From: Opisthorchis felineus
Lineage: Eukaryota; Platyhelminthes; Trematoda; Opisthorchiida; Opisthorchiidae
Reading direction: 5' to 3'
Assembly: GCA_004794785.1 (NCBI GenBank)
Contig: SJOL01008492.1
Span: 923,361 to 987,360, forward strand
Length of the DNA stretch: 64,000 nt
This document shows positions 63,328 to 64,000 of the stretch, piece after piece. The notes under the pieces were generated by a model that was not told where the DNA came from, did not search any database, and saw only the letters and a list, made by a program, of their open reading frames with translations. Numbering within the stretch: the stretch's first letter is position 1; the number at the start of each line of letters is the position of its first letter. A program made the translations under genes and the position numbers.

Positions 63328-64000
63328 CTGGTTTGCCGACAGTAGATGAAAGAGTGGTAAAAATGATGGAAGTTTCATGTGAGTGGCAAATTCCCCCTTT
63401 GGAAGAGAAGCCCAGCTGCGCTTGTGGAGCACAATAAAGGGTGGGTTTTCGATAATGCTCGAGAAACGACTTATTCCAGCCTCCCTTTGTAGGGTATACC
63501 ACGCGCATGCGCGTCTCTGTGAAACCAAAAAATTGAAAGTTTGAGAAGACTTAGAAACTTTCAATATTACAAAAACCTGGTATTTTCAGCGATAAGTACT
63601 CACTAACGAATTTTGTGGTGTTCATGGTAGGCTCAGATGATTTTGATTGAACCTCAGGTCTATTGTATCCTTTAATTAAGTGTGCGACGAAAATGCCACC
63701 TTATATTTCCATTTCAAAGATGCTCATGATTTTGAATTACCTTCCTCCGCAACCGTATGATTCTAAACGTTTCCTTTGGTCAAATGGGTCAGATTTGAAA
63801 AAAGCCTGTGATAGTTACCAAAAGATAAAGAATAAGTGAATGTGGATCCAATCTCTCTGATTCCGGCTCTCGGGCCTCACAAGGTGACATGACACTCATC
63901 GGTGAAAAGCGATTCTGCAACGGCTTAATGCAATCGTAGCTATCAATGTGGGGAAGAGGAATGTGTTAAGTTGATGTTCCATCAACTTTGGACGATTGAA
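63328..64000. other. Window end, no recognised feature
   Basis: Overlapping short frames on both strands up to about 63564, then nothing recognised. Confidence 0.3.

Noticed and set aside
63240..63437. Plus-strand coding reading of the same DNA as the minus-strand candidate exon
   Set aside because: Several frames on both strands look protein-like here, which shows that appearance alone is not evidence; not listed as a separate gene.
1..64000. CRISPR array, bacterial operons, rRNA genes or an intact transposon
   Set aside because: No regularly spaced direct repeats, no tightly packed long frames, no rRNA-like blocks, and no long transposase or polymerase frame were seen.

Overview
The window looks like eukaryotic, gene-poor, repeat-littered genomic DNA. 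It is moderately AT-rich. The longest uninterrupted reading frame is about 156 codons, frames are short on both strands, and there is no operon-like packing and no ribosome-binding-site pattern. What can be recognised is decayed interspersed repeats whose 5' parts resemble tRNA genes, a second repeat family arranged in tandem and inverted fragments, and scattered short simple repeats. The style of the repeats suggests a parasitic flatworm, perhaps a diphyllobothriid tapeworm. That assignment is a recollection of repeat style, not a search result, and is only moderately likely.

Layout. 1-12.99 kb: no recognisable gene or repeat. 12.99-13.55 kb: composite of family B (tandem unit plus inverted fragment). 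13.55-18.6 kb: unique-looking sequence with small trinucleotide tracts. 18.6-19.0 kb: copy of family E with a 107-codon minus-strand frame. 20.3-20.6 kb: two head-to-head copies of a tRNA-derived SINE (family A). 21.9-22.15 kb: a plausible terminal exon, plus strand. 23.2 kb: a tRNA-like element of a different kind. 26.7, 30.0, 37.7, 38.8 and 45.7 kb: further family A copies on both strands. 30.6 kb: hairpin, AATAAA and a short tandem tail that look like the 3' end of a retroelement. 35.1-35.5 kb: the best candidate spliced gene fragment (minus strand, two exons, 54-nt intron, phases agree). 36.8-38.7 kb: a frame-rich patch without a recognised product. 42.6 kb: weak tRNA-like element. 47.1 kb: second fragment of family E. 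51.05 kb: possible minus-strand terminal exon. 55.4-60.9 kb: cluster of four family B fragments, one forming a long hairpin. 59.2-63.3 kb: possible minus-strand exons, and at 61.2-61.8 kb a possible plus-strand exon with a stop codon and AATAAA downstream.

No protein in the window could be assigned to a named family, so no pathway can be described. All exon calls rest on splice consensus, an open frame and phase agreement. Several loci read as protein-like in more than one frame, so these calls are deliberately given low confidence. The repeat calls are better supported because independent copies can be aligned by eye within the window.
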